Positions 15,924-23,164 of a stretch of 32,575 nt of DNA are shown here, one piece after another. Source of the stretch: Nitrospirales bacterium (GTDB lineage: Bacteria; Nitrospirota; Nitrospiria; Nitrospirales; UBA8639); contig BQIU01000050.1 in assembly GCA_021603905.1 (NCBI GenBank), positions 1 through 32,575 of the forward strand, given 5' to 3'. The notes below the pieces were generated by a model. That model searched no databases. It worked only from the letters and a program-made list of their open reading frames with translations, and was not told the origin of the DNA. The translations under genes were made by a program, and so were the position numbers. Within the stretch, counting starts at the first letter, position 1. Each line of letters starts with the position of its first letter.

Positions 15924-16415
15924 ATGCAGAAAATGTTTAAGAGACCGACACAGCACATGAGTCCGGATGACTATATGCGCCTGGCTATTGTCATGGCGCA
16001 GAAAGTACCCCAGCATCCCTTTGGGGCCATAATCGTTCAACACGCCACCGGACAGGTCCTCGCCCAAGGGTTTAACCGATCTTCTCGCAATCCTACCTTT
16101 CACGGAGAAGTCGATGCCATCAATCGTTGTGCGGCTGCCCATGTTCGCATTGATTGGACAACACTCGATTTATATACCACAGCGGAACCGTGTCCCATGT
16201 GTCAGAGTGCTATCGAGTGGGCCGGGATTTCCACCGTCTACTTTGGAACTTCGATTCCTTTTCTCCAACAACACGGGTGGCGGCAAATCGATATTCGAGC
16301 CGAGGAGGTGGCCCGCCGTACCCCATTTCGACAGACCAAGGTCATTGGAGGCCTTCTGGAATCCGAGTGCAATGCCTTATTTAAGGCGGCCCATCACCGC
16401 CGCTTGAAGCCATAG
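15924..16415 (+). CDS. Zinc-dependent nucleoside/nucleobase deaminase (CDA/TadA-like superfamily)
   Basis: Zinc ligands and the proton shuttle are present: H60-G-E62-V in PTFHGEVDAI, and C90/C93 in EPCPMCQSAIEWAG. The 163-residue length and HPFGAIIV, TGQVLAQGFN and LYTTAEPC fit COG0590 deaminases. Having HGE rather than HAE is seen in guanine/nucleoside deaminase-like members, so this is probably not the essential tRNA editor TadA. The substrate cannot be fixed from sequence. No ribosome site is clear for ATG 15924; starts at 15933 and 15957 are possible. It stands as an intact gene among relics, and the dispersed motif (16473) follows 58 bases after its stop. Confidence 0.8.
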   Translation: MQKMFKRPTQHMSPDDYMRLAIVMAQKVPQHPFGAIIVQHATGQVLAQGFNRSSRNPTFHGEVDAINRCAAAHVRIDWTTLDLYTTAEPCPMCQSAIEWAGISTVYFGTSIPFLQQHGWRQIDIRAEEVARRTPFRQTKVIGGLLESECNALFKAAHHRRLKP

Positions 16416-16472
16416 GTTTCTCGATTATTACTTTAGTAACAAATTGCCAGTTATTCTGAATATGATTTGCAT

Positions 16473-16490
16473 GGGGCAAGTCTAGTTTTA
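16473..16490 (+). repeat. Dispersed motif, copy 4
   Basis: GGGGCAAGTCTAGTTTTA differs from copies 1 and 2 by loss of one T and one A-to-G change. It follows the deaminase gene and precedes the hicA relic, which reads in the opposite direction. A shorter match (GCTTAGTTTTAT) is visible near 17108-17119. Confidence 0.55.
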
Positions 16491-16617
16491 CCTCTTTACC
16501 TTTTCACCATGAAAGGCAGGCCCGTCTTTGGTTGAGTCAGGACTTTTCTATTCCAGAATTTAGGTCGAAAACTTTCAATATGAGGAAGTTCAAGAATTCC
16601 ACTCATGGATGGACATC

Positions 16618-16852
16618 TTAAAGGAGATCCCGGGAGTGTTCGGGGGAAACCTTGGCTGCCCTAAAGGAATTGTTTCAACATTTCGGTCTTGATAACGTGA
16701 TGACGGGGAATCATGACGAGATATTTGTCATCAGTTATGGAGACATGTTTGCCTTCTCGAAGTACGCACAAACCAGCGCGTTCAGGTGCCCGCACGACGC
16801 GGTCATTCGAAACGTGCGGAAGCTTCGTCCTACGGTTCTGAGTTTGTTTCAC
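16618..16852 (-). pseudogene. hicA: HicA-type toxin gene, frameshifted near its 3' end
   Basis: HicA is a small dsRBD-like mRNA interferase. From GTG 16852 the frame reads TKLPHVSNDRVVRAPERAGL, VLREGKHVSITDD, YLVMIPRHHVIKTEMLKQFL and meets TAG at 16661-16663. This matches HicA (LPxVSGxxVxRALERAGF, xGSHVxM, VPxHxxIKxGTL), including the catalytic His (H36 in GKHVS). The adjacent frame continues RAAKVSPEHSRDLL to TAA 16618-16620, the expected HicA tail. One extra base near 16664-16670 therefore breaks the gene and leaves a 63-residue product instead of about 77. The GTGA overlap couples it to hicB. The L-to-P change in RAPERAG and S-to-K in GKH may also weaken it. Confidence 0.65.
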
Positions 16853-17079
16853 CGCTTGGGATCTTCCACGCTCTTCAGGGAGGTCTTAATCGCATCCTTG
16901 ATATGGCTCAAGACTTCTTCCTCAGTTTCTCCTTGGGAACCAAACCCCTTTAAGGTCGGATAAGAAACCACGAATCCGTCAGCCTCCTGGTCTGGCTGGA
17001 CGATGATCGGATACTCTATAGATATCTTCAATTGCTTGATGTCGCACGACGATAGCAGAAGCCGAATGGCAAGGAACAT
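16849..17079 (-). CDS. hicB: HicB-type antitoxin, short form
   Basis: SIEYPIIVQPDQEADGFVVS, then YPTLKGFGSQGETEEEVLSH, then IKDAIKTSL is the HicB (UPF0150-like) partial RNase H fold: a beta strand, DGFVVSYPxLxGFxSQGxTxEEA, and a helix. The product has no C-terminal ribbon-helix-helix or HTH, so it is the short type that precedes hicA. Residues 1-16 (MFLAIRLLLSSCDIKQ) do not look like HicB; a TTG at 17031 would give the family-like start LKISIEYP. Neither start has a clear ribosome site. Order hicB then hicA with a 4-base overlap is the less common arrangement. Because hicA is frameshifted, this antitoxin may be orphaned. Confidence 0.65.
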   Translation of the reverse strand: MFLAIRLLLSSCDIKQLKISIEYPIIVQPDQEADGFVVSYPTLKGFGSQGETEEEVLSHIKDAIKTSLKSVEDPKR

Positions 17080-17179
17080 TGGATGAAGAGAAGTCGTAAA
17101 GAGGCACGCTTAGTTTTATGACATCTACGCTAGTGTTGGTGTGAGATATGGCCGTACCGTTCGGTGCGGATTCAGTTTT

Positions 17180-18220
17180 TTACGCCCTCATTCTTTCTAG
17201 CGCCATGCGGTTGGCGACAATCAATGGAGGCAGATGCTCTCGTAAGGCAGTCGTCAAGACTTCATGAACAGTAGGCTGGATCTTTTTAATCCATGGCACA
17301 ACTCGTCGCTGGTGCAACATTTCCCGTACCACGAGCTGAATTAACCCTCCGGCGTTCAAGACGTAATCCGGAACGTGCACGATGTCTCTTTTCATCACAC
17401 GGTACGGATCACGCGCTTCATCCAAAAATTGATTATTGGCTCCTCCGGCCACAATGCCGGCTCTTAGTTGCGGAATGGTCTTGGAATTCAGGACGCCACC
17501 CAGGGCGCACGGAGCAAAGATGTCGGCCGGGATTCGATGAATGGTCGATAACGGGACCACGGAGGCCTTCCAAGTTTGTTGAGCTCGTGTCGCCCGTTCC
17601 GGTCGCAAGTCCGCCACTACCAGCTTCGCGCCACGCTTAAATAGGAGATGGCCTAAATTCCATCCCACTTGACCGACACCCTGTATGGCCACAACACGCC
17701 CGTGAAGATCTTGAGTCTTGTGCACTAATTGACAGGCGGCTTGCATGCCTGCAAGCACTCCCTTGGCAGTCGAAAGGGAGGGATCTCCGCTGCCCCCCTG
17801 TTTTCCTGTAGTTCCCGTCACATGGCGTGTCTGTTCCGCGACGACATCTAAATCTTCAGGAAGAATCCCTGAGTCCTTTGCCGCAAGATATTTTCCTTTC
17901 AGTGTTTCAATGAGTCTGCCCATAGAGCGAAGCAATGGACGAGTTTTGTCTGTGGCGGGGTTCCCAATGATGACGGCCTTTCCGCCTCCACTCGCTAATC
18001 CGGAGATGGCGGCCTTTTTACTCATAGCTTCGGCCAAGCGAAGCACATCATGGAGCGCCTCCTTCTCATTGCGATATGGCCACATCCGGATGCCTCCCAA
18101 GGCGGGACCCAGTTGAGTGGAATGTACCGCTATTATCCCATGGAAATGGGTGGACGGATCTTTCCCGACGATGACGGTTTCAAACCCCTTGATCTTGAGA
18201 TGTTTAGTCTTGAGCATCAT
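17180..18220 (-). CDS. Leu/Glu/Phe/Val-type amino-acid dehydrogenase
   Basis: These enzymes oxidatively deaminate amino acids to 2-oxo acids with NAD(P). Visible are GPALGGIRMWPY (residues 38-49), AEAMSKKAAISGLASGGGKAV with substrate/catalytic lysines K69 and K81, KYLAAKDSGI (the acidic catalytic segment), and the Rossmann loop IQGVGQVGWNLG (179-190). CALGGVLN, AGGANNQ and PDYVLNAGGLI also match leucine dehydrogenases. At 346 residues it fits Leu/Phe/Val dehydrogenase rather than the longer glutamate enzyme. The substrate is not decided. ATG ATG at 18220 has a weak site. It is an intact housekeeping-type gene at the right end of the relic region. Confidence 0.87.
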   Translation of the reverse strand: MMLKTKHLKIKGFETVIVGKDPSTHFHGIIAVHSTQLGPALGGIRMWPYRNEKEALHDVLRLAEAMSKKAAISGLASGGGKAVIIGNPATDKTRPLLRSMGRLIETLKGKYLAAKDSGILPEDLDVVAEQTRHVTGTTGKQGGSGDPSLSTAKGVLAGMQAACQLVHKTQDLHGRVVAIQGVGQVGWNLGHLLFKRGAKLVVADLRPERATRAQQTWKASVVPLSTIHRIPADIFAPCALGGVLNSKTIPQLRAGIVAGGANNQFLDEARDPYRVMKRDIVHVPDYVLNAGGLIQLVVREMLHQRRVVPWIKKIQPTVHEVLTTALREHLPPLIVANRMALERMRA

Positions 18221-18464
18221 TCCATTTTTGGATTTCTCGTATCTTAGGCTGGATTGATCCCTAATACAAAGCTTCCTTTTATTTTATCACTAGAGCGTTG
18301 AGTAAAGGAAAAAAGGGTCGAGGTCTTTAGACTTGTGCTTTTCCATGTTAGCTCGGATATCAAGATTTTCTCCTTCCTGTTCGATACATAGTTGTACCCA
18401 TTTCGCCTTTTATAGAAAAAAACAAATCAGAAATAAGTCAACTCGTCCCTTTCTTTGGTGATGT

Positions 18465-18737
18465 ATGGATAAGCCGTCTTCGAACATACGCAACCTTTCT
18501 CAGCCTATCGTGGCAGCTCTTTGGGAAGGGAAAAAGATTAATGCGATCAAATTGCTCAGAGAAGAGCAAAACCTGGGACTCAAGGAAGCCAAGGACCTCA
18601 TCGATCAGCATATCCAGCATAATCCTGCACTTCAGAAACAATTTTCTCTTTTTCATTCGGAAGATATACGAGGTGTAGGCTTTGTCCTACTGGTGATCCT
18701 GATGCTAGTACTGGCCTTCTATTTCTTCTTCTTGTAA
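18465..18737 (+). CDS. Small membrane protein with ribosomal L7/L12 C-terminal-like domain
   Basis: Residues 13-50 (PIVAALWEGKKINAIKLLRE, then EQNLGLKEAKDLIDQH) match the L7/L12 C-terminal domain core, where K-I-x-V-I-K-x-V-R-x-x-T-x-L-G-L-K-E-A-K-x-L-V-D is diagnostic. In L7/L12 that surface recruits translation factors. Here the domain is not on a ribosomal stalk; it is followed by a C-terminal transmembrane segment (about 70-90, VGFVLLVILMLVLAFYFFFL). The product would be a tail-anchored protein with the domain in the cytoplasm. The function is unknown. ATG 18465 has only a weak TGGTGA upstream. The dispersed motif follows its stop by 7 bases. Confidence 0.65.
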   Translation: MDKPSSNIRNLSQPIVAALWEGKKINAIKLLREEQNLGLKEAKDLIDQHIQHNPALQKQFSLFHSEDIRGVGFVLLVILMLVLAFYFFFL

Positions 18738-18744
18738 TTTTTTA

Positions 18745-18762
18745 GGGGTCAGACTCGAATTG
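18745..18762 (+). repeat. Dispersed motif, copy 5
   Basis: GGGGTCAGACTCGAATTG shares its first 14 bases with 15693. Sequences of this form (GGGGTCAG followed by CTCG/TCTTG and AATTG) are, to my knowledge, common in bacterial intergenic DNA near Y1/REP-type transposases. It marks the right edge of the relic region; 18763-18979 shows nothing else I can support. Confidence 0.6.
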
Positions 18763-18979
18763 CACGAAGTTGTATAATTCCTTGCAAGTCGTTGTCAATA
18801 TCGTTACCCATTACCCATTGTATTTTGCTACCCGTTCCAACAGTTATCGTATTGCCAGATAGCGAGGGGAAGTCGCTCTACTTATTTGGAGAGCTTCAGG
18901 AGAGACAGCATGAAGAATCTTTCTCTGTTATACTAAGCCCCTGTTACATCTGGCATTTTACGGGCATTTTTTCATTATC

Positions 18980-20713
18980 ATGGAAACCGAAGATACATCT
19001 CCGACTCCCCTCACGCCCCTCGATCGCGTGAAACGCTATCATCAGCAAACCAAGCATAACTTTAATCACTATGCCCAATCCTTGGGCTACATGGATTGGG
19101 CCAATCAACCCGATCCTTTTCGTCGATTTGAAGGGGCGCCGCTCATCCCACTTCCGCGCCTGATACCAGAAGATAAACCTGTTTCGCCACATTACGAAGA
19201 CCTGTATCGCGCGAGAACAATTCCGTCGCAACCACTGACCATCGAATCCCTATCACGATTTTTTGAATATGCTCTCTCTTTAACCGCGTGGAAAGAGTAT
19301 GGCGGAAATCGCTGGGCCTTGCGCAGCAATCCTTCTAGTGGCAACTTGCATCCGACCGAAGGGTATCTGTTTCTCGGTGAATTTTCAGATCTACCTCTTG
19401 ATCCTGGCCTCTACCATTATGCCCCCAAAGAACATGGACTCGAACATCGCCTGGCTTGTACCGAAAATGAAGTCAGGCCCCTATTCGAAGGATTTCCCGA
19501 GCAGGCATTTTTTGTTGGCCTGAGTTCCATTCACTGGCGGGAAGCCTGGAAATATGGCGAACGCGCATTCAGGTATTGTCAGCACGATGTCGGCCATGCG
19601 ATCGGCACGCTTCGTATCGCTGCCGCCACATTGGGTTGGCACATGATGCTGCTTGAAGGGAATTCGGATGAAACCCTCTCGACATTGTTTGGCTTGGATC
19701 GATCAGACGATTTCGTGCAGTCTGAAAAAGAATATCCAGAACTGATTGCGGCGATTTGGCCGGAACAAACAGAGGAAATGGAACAGACAGGCCAACTTCC
19801 GTTAATAATCGATCAGCAAGTCGTGAAATCTCTTGCCCAAGGCCACTGGCAGGGCAAAGCCAATCGATTGAGCCGGGATAATCCCATTCCTTGGGAAATC
19901 ATCGATGATGTGGCGGAAGCTTCATGGAAGTCCTCTCAGGCACAGACCTTCGTACCCCTTGCCCCCTCCTATCCCCAAAGCGGAGAGGGCAAATCTGCCC
20001 TTAATCAACCAACCGCTGGTCAAATCATCCACCAACGGCGGAGCGCCGTCTCATTTGATGGGCACACCAGCATTCCCGCTCATCGATTTTTTACTATGCT
20101 GAGCCGCGTCATGCCGTCTGGAGAACTCCCTGTCAGTCAGCGCCCGATGCCCTGGGACTGTGTGCCTTGGAAACCGGCGATTCATCTCGCACTGTTTGTC
20201 CATCGAGTGGAGGGTATTCCGTCCGGACTTTACCTATTGCTTAGAGATCGCTCTCAAGAGACATTGACTGAACTCAAATCCACCATGCACGAGCAATTCG
20301 TCTGGACCACACCAGAGAAGTGTCCGGACGACCTTCCTCTGTATCTCTTAGAAGAAGGTAATGCGCAAAAGATTGCGATGCAGGTCAGTTGTTGGCAGGA
20401 AATCGCAGGCGACAGCGCCTTCTCCTTAGGCATGATTTCCGAGTTTGATCACACCTTAGAAACAAATGGACCTTGGGCCTATCGGCGTCTCTTTTGGGAA
20501 ACTGGGCTGATTGGGCAGGTACTGTACTTGGAAGCTGAGGCGGCCGGAATCCGATCAACGGGTATTGGGTGTTTCTTTGACGACCCCGTCCATCGAGTGT
20601 TTGGGGTTTCCCCCCACACCACATACCAATCCCTCTATCACTTTACGGTCGGCGGACCGGTTGACGACACTCGCCTCACAACCCTGCCGCCCTACGAGGA
20701 CCGCGTCCCCTAA
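18980..20713 (+). CDS. SagB/ThcOx-type nitroreductase-family oxidoreductase, two-domain
   Basis: The family consists of FMN-dependent oxidases, best known for oxidising azolines to azoles in thiazole/oxazole-modified peptides. The first nitroreductase domain spans about residues 65-260, with the FMN-site phrase RSNPSSGNLHPTEGYLF, then GLYHYAPKEHGLEHRL and FRYCQHDVGHAIG. The second spans about 340-565 (IIHQRRSAVSFDGHTSIPA, GLYLLLRDRSQE, GLIGQVLYLEAEAAGIRSTG, IGCFFDDPVH). No cyclodehydratase (YcaO, SagC/D) or precursor peptide is nearby, so a peptide-maturing role is not supported here. No ribosome site is clear before ATG 18980. A glycosylase gene follows after four bases. Confidence 0.85.
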   Translation: METEDTSPTPLTPLDRVKRYHQQTKHNFNHYAQSLGYMDWANQPDPFRRFEGAPLIPLPRLIPEDKPVSPHYEDLYRARTIPSQPLTIESLSRFFEYALSLTAWKEYGGNRWALRSNPSSGNLHPTEGYLFLGEFSDLPLDPGLYHYAPKEHGLEHRLACTENEVRPLFEGFPEQAFFVGLSSIHWREAWKYGERAFRYCQHDVGHAIGTLRIAAATLGWHMMLLEGNSDETLSTLFGLDRSDDFVQSEKEYPELIAAIWPEQTEEMEQTGQLPLIIDQQVVKSLAQGHWQGKANRLSRDNPIPWEIIDDVAEASWKSSQAQTFVPLAPSYPQSGEGKSALNQPTAGQIIHQRRSAVSFDGHTSIPAHRFFTMLSRVMPSGELPVSQRPMPWDCVPWKPAIHLALFVHRVEGIPSGLYLLLRDRSQETLTELKSTMHEQFVWTTPEKCPDDLPLYLLEEGNAQKIAMQVSCWQEIAGDSAFSLGMISEFDHTLETNGPWAYRRLFWETGLIGQVLYLEAEAAGIRSTGIGCFFDDPVHRVFGVSPHTTYQSLYHFTVGGPVDDTRLTTLPPYEDRVP

Positions 20714-20717
20714 AGGC

Positions 20718-21302
20718 ATGCATTCTTCTTCCCCCAACATTCTTCCACAATCATTCTACGACCGTCCCACGCTAAAGGTCGCGAAGGAGCTGTTAGGGAA
20801 ATATCTATTACGAACCTCTGCTGACGGCCGAATTGTGGCGAAAATCGTCGATGTGGAAGCTTATATTGGCCCAGAAGATAAAGCCTGTCATGCGTCAAAA
20901 GGGAGAACCAAGAGAACGGAAGTCCTTTTCGGACCACCGGGACAGACCTACGTCTACTTAATTTATGGAATGTACTACTTACTGAATTTTGTGACGGAAC
21001 GTCTCGATTTTCCGGCCGCGATACTCATTCGCGGAATTGAGATCGTTGAACAGAGAGGAGAACCGCTCGCTCACCCCCTTCACATTGACGGACCCGGACG
21101 AGTCTGCCGGCACTTGAACATTGATAAAGCCTTGAACTGTGTGGATGTCACAATCGGGCAATCAATTTGGGTGGAGGACCGAGGTGAGCGTCTTCGAGCC
21201 AACCGCATCACTGCCCTCCCTCGAATCGGTGTTGACTATGCAGGGGAATGGGCCAAAAAGCCGTGGCGGTTCTGCCTGCGATCTCCCGCCCAACAGGAAT
21301 AA
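20718..21302 (+). CDS. 3-methyladenine DNA glycosylase (AAG/MPG family)
   Basis: This enzyme removes alkylated and deaminated purines. Family landmarks are QSFYDRPTLKVAKELLGK, IVDVEAYIGPEDKACHA with catalytic E47, GRTKRTEVLFGPPGQTYVY, LIYGMYYLLNFV, AAILIRGIEIVE and GPGRVCRHLNID. At 194 residues it is complete. The frame is open upstream to 20511, inside the preceding gene, but family similarity begins right after ATG 20718 (ILPQSFYDRPT), and this ATG sits four bases past the upstream stop. That argues for translational coupling. The AAAGG just before it is too close for a standard ribosome site. Confidence 0.88.
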   Translation: MHSSSPNILPQSFYDRPTLKVAKELLGKYLLRTSADGRIVAKIVDVEAYIGPEDKACHASKGRTKRTEVLFGPPGQTYVYLIYGMYYLLNFVTERLDFPAAILIRGIEIVEQRGEPLAHPLHIDGPGRVCRHLNIDKALNCVDVTIGQSIWVEDRGERLRANRITALPRIGVDYAGEWAKKPWRFCLRSPAQQE

Positions 21303-21553
21303 GCCAAGAGACTCACAAACTCACCCACTTGCCATAGGGCGAACGACATCTTGAAGAACTCCTACAGAATGGGTTAGGGTAATTACCGTGAATGGGGGAA
21401 CATGCACCCACTATCGTTCACTCTACAAGATTTCCAACCTTCTAGACTTTCCAGGAAGCTTTCGAGGTTTGCTAATGAGTTCTCATGCTCTGTCAGCTAG
21501 AATGGCTTGGCTGAAATTTATTTCTTTTGGCGACAATACACAGGGAGGTTTCA

Positions 21554-21646
21554 ATGGGTAATCCACTCGATACAATCAGTGGAACAATTACGGCTGGGTT
21601 TGTGTTGACCGTTGTGCTCTATGGGTTCGTGAAGATGCTCGTGTAA
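21554..21646 (+). CDS. 30-residue single-span membrane peptide
   Basis: A short gene with an excellent ribosome site: GGGAGG about six bases before ATG 21554. The product starts MGNPLDTISGTITAGFVL, continues TVVLYGFVKMLV and stops at TAA 21644-21646. Residues 8-29 form one hydrophobic span with a short polar N-terminus. It ends 62 bases upstream of the Urate_ox_N-like membrane protein on the same strand. Such tiny one-span proteins often serve as accessory subunits of membrane enzymes (compare CcoQ/CcoS-like or CydX), so a partner role is plausible but unproven. The upstream gap 21303-21553 shows no other gene. Confidence 0.6.
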   Translation: MGNPLDTISGTITAGFVLTVVLYGFVKMLV

Positions 21647-21708
21647 GGCTGCAAAGACTCTTATCACGACAACTATTCACCAGAAATTTTAGAAAAGAGG
21701 GAATCAAT

Positions 21709-22188
21709 ATGGAAAGCTTGTATGCGTGGGGTCATTTCCTCGCGGGTATCACCTGGATCGGGATTCTGTACTACTTCAACTTTATACAGGTCCCATTTTT
21801 GAAGGCCGTGAAACCAGAGACGAAAGCTGAAGCGTTTCAGCATCTCGTTCCGAACGCCTTATGGTGGTTCCGCTGGAGCGCCTTGGTCACGTGGATATTT
21901 GGTGCGGTCCTGCTAATGAGTCAGCATCGGTTCGGGAGTGCATTCATGATGCAGGGACAGGATGCGGTCATTGGGATGGGAGCCTGGCTTGGCACAATCA
22001 TGCTGCTGAATGTATGGGGCGTGATTTGGCCGAATCAGAAAAAAGTTCTAGGCATGAAAGAAGCTACCGCCGACGAAAAGGCCAAAGCCGGCCGCACAGC
22101 TTTGTTAGCATCCCGAACGAACACGATGCTCTCAATCCCCATGTTGTTTTTCATGGGTAACTCTGGGCATGCATCCGGTTTGTTCTAA
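21709..22188 (+). CDS. Urate_ox_N/PuuD-type membrane protein, 159 aa
   Basis: The protein begins MESLYAWGHFLAGITWIGILYY with four predicted membrane spans: about residues 5-25, 55-72, 85-107 (IGMGAWLGTIMLLNVWGVIW) and 138-152. The pattern WxHFLxGITWIGxLYYFNFxQ, the WWFRWxAxxTWxFG segment and IWPNQKK match the N-terminal membrane domain of PuuD-type urate hydroxylases. The full-length enzyme carries a cytochrome c domain at its C-terminus; that is absent here, so a urate activity is not implied. Conserved His and Trp residues suggest a heme or redox role. AGAGGG precedes ATG 21709. A strong terminator follows. Confidence 0.7.
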   Translation: MESLYAWGHFLAGITWIGILYYFNFIQVPFLKAVKPETKAEAFQHLVPNALWWFRWSALVTWIFGAVLLMSQHRFGSAFMMQGQDAVIGMGAWLGTIMLLNVWGVIWPNQKKVLGMKEATADEKAKAGRTALLASRTNTMLSIPMLFFMGNSGHASGLF

Positions 22189-22225
22189 TAGAACGACGTC
22201 TTCCGATTTTCTAGCGACTCGTTTC

Positions 22226-22258
22226 AAGGGCCAGCATAATCATATGCTGGCCCTTTTT
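22226..22258 (+). terminator. Strong intrinsic terminator
   Basis: AAGGGCCAGCATA (22226-22238) pairs perfectly with TATGCTGGCCCTT (22243-22255) around an ATCA loop, and the stem runs directly into a five-T tract (22254-22258). It ends the unit of the small membrane peptide and the Urate_ox_N-like gene, 37 bases after the stop. Confidence 0.93.
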
Positions 22259-22451
22259 CGTGATCCACGTTCTTTCACAATCCACCTTGTGTGCACTCAG
22301 CAAGACTCTTTCAGTAAGCGATGCGTTGCCCTAACGTTTCCATTAACCAAAATCAGCTTCAAATTAATCCAGATTACGTCATTAACGACCTTTAACTGAG
22401 CGCGTTGATTCCGTTGGATGAAAATAGCAAACGTCTACACGCAGAGAAAAA

Positions 22452-22480
22452 TTGACGAATTGCAAGTATAAGTGTATGAT
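22452..22480 (+). promoter_or_regulatory. Sigma-70 promoter with repeat operator for the second VapBC pair; predicts a leaderless mRNA
   Basis: TTGACG (22452-22457) and TATGAT (22475-22480) are spaced by 17 bp, a near-ideal promoter. Transcription should start at about 22487, which is the A of the antitoxin ATG, and no ribosome site is present upstream. ATAAGTG occurs twice (22468-22474 and 22479-22485), 11 bp apart, one helical turn, overlapping the -10. This is a likely operator for the antitoxin or toxin-antitoxin complex. Confidence 0.7.
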
Positions 22481-22486
22481 AAGTGC

Positions 22487-22720
22487 ATGGCTGTAAAAAC
22501 GATTACCATTGATATGGAGGCCTACACCTTACTTGCCAGTCGCAAAAAGCAAGGACAATCCTTTTCTTCAGTCATTAAGGAAAGTCTGGGTGGAAAGGCT
22601 ACCGCCAAAGACCTCTTACAACTCTTGTCTTCAGTCAAAGTCGAAGAATCGACACTTGACCATATTGAAGAACAAGTGATGCGTAGAAAAAAGCATCCTG
22701 CCAAAGCCCCTCGCCTATGA
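22487..22720 (+). CDS. vapB: VapB-type antitoxin
   Basis: The 77-residue protein starts MAVKTITIDMEAYTLLASRK and continues KQGQSFSSVIKESL. This is the VAPB_antitox (UPF0330) pattern: a short beta strand followed by helices that dimerise and bind DNA. The charged C-terminal part (residues 45-77) should cover the toxin. The frame is open from GTG 22472, but the -10 box of the promoter overlaps that codon, so ATG 22487 is the real start. The stop overlaps the toxin ATG by four bases (ATGA). Confidence 0.8.
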   Translation: MAVKTITIDMEAYTLLASRKKQGQSFSSVIKESLGGKATAKDLLQLLSSVKVEESTLDHIEEQVMRRKKHPAKAPRL

Positions 22721-23118
22721 GCTTTCTTGACACGTCATTTGTCATCGATCTTCTTCGAGAAGAAAAACGTCGTACATATGGTCCTGGTCATCGCAAACTC
22801 GAAAATTTACAGGATGATCCAGTACGTCTGAGTATGTTTGTGGTCTGTGAACTTGAAGCTGGCGTGGCTTTGGCAACGTCAATGAAAGAACGTAGCCGAA
22901 TTGACTTGCTCTTTCAGCACTGCGAAATTCTCTATCCAGATCAGCGTCTACCAGAGACTTACGGCAAATTGCTTGCTCATCTCCAAAATCAAGGAACCCC
23001 AATCGGATTGATGGACCTCCTAATTGGAACTCACGCGTTGCTATATGATGAAGTCCTTATTACACGGAATCTTAAGGATTTCAAGAAAATCCCTAACTTA
23101 CGAATAGAGTCTTATTAA
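22717..23118 (+). CDS. vapC: PIN-domain RNase toxin, VapC family (second copy)
   Basis: The 133-residue PIN protein has metal-binding D5 (FLDTSFVIDLL), E45 (VVCELEAG), D100 (GLMDLLIGTHA) and a C-terminal TRNLKDFKKIPNL strand with D121. The order and spacing are canonical, so the nuclease site looks complete. It is translationally coupled to vapB. It is only distantly similar to the VapC at 14616 and has a different antitoxin type, so the two modules were acquired separately. Confidence 0.88.
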   Translation: MSFLDTSFVIDLLREEKRRTYGPGHRKLENLQDDPVRLSMFVVCELEAGVALATSMKERSRIDLLFQHCEILYPDQRLPETYGKLLAHLQNQGTPIGLMDLLIGTHALLYDEVLITRNLKDFKKIPNLRIESY

Positions 23119-23164
23119 ACACGTTTCAATTTCACCGCTAAAACTTCCCGTCCTACCGTATTAT

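Noticed and set aside
16652-16963. Plus-strand open frame of 103 codons
   Set aside because: It is antisense to the hicB-hicA pair, which shows clear family motifs on the minus strand.
13659-18762. Integron cassette array
   Set aside because: No integron integrase, and the recurrent motif lacks the attC core sites (RYYYAAC/GTTRRRY).
20511-20717. Upstream extension of the 3-methyladenine glycosylase frame
   Set aside because: It lies inside the SagB-like gene; family similarity starts just after ATG 20718.
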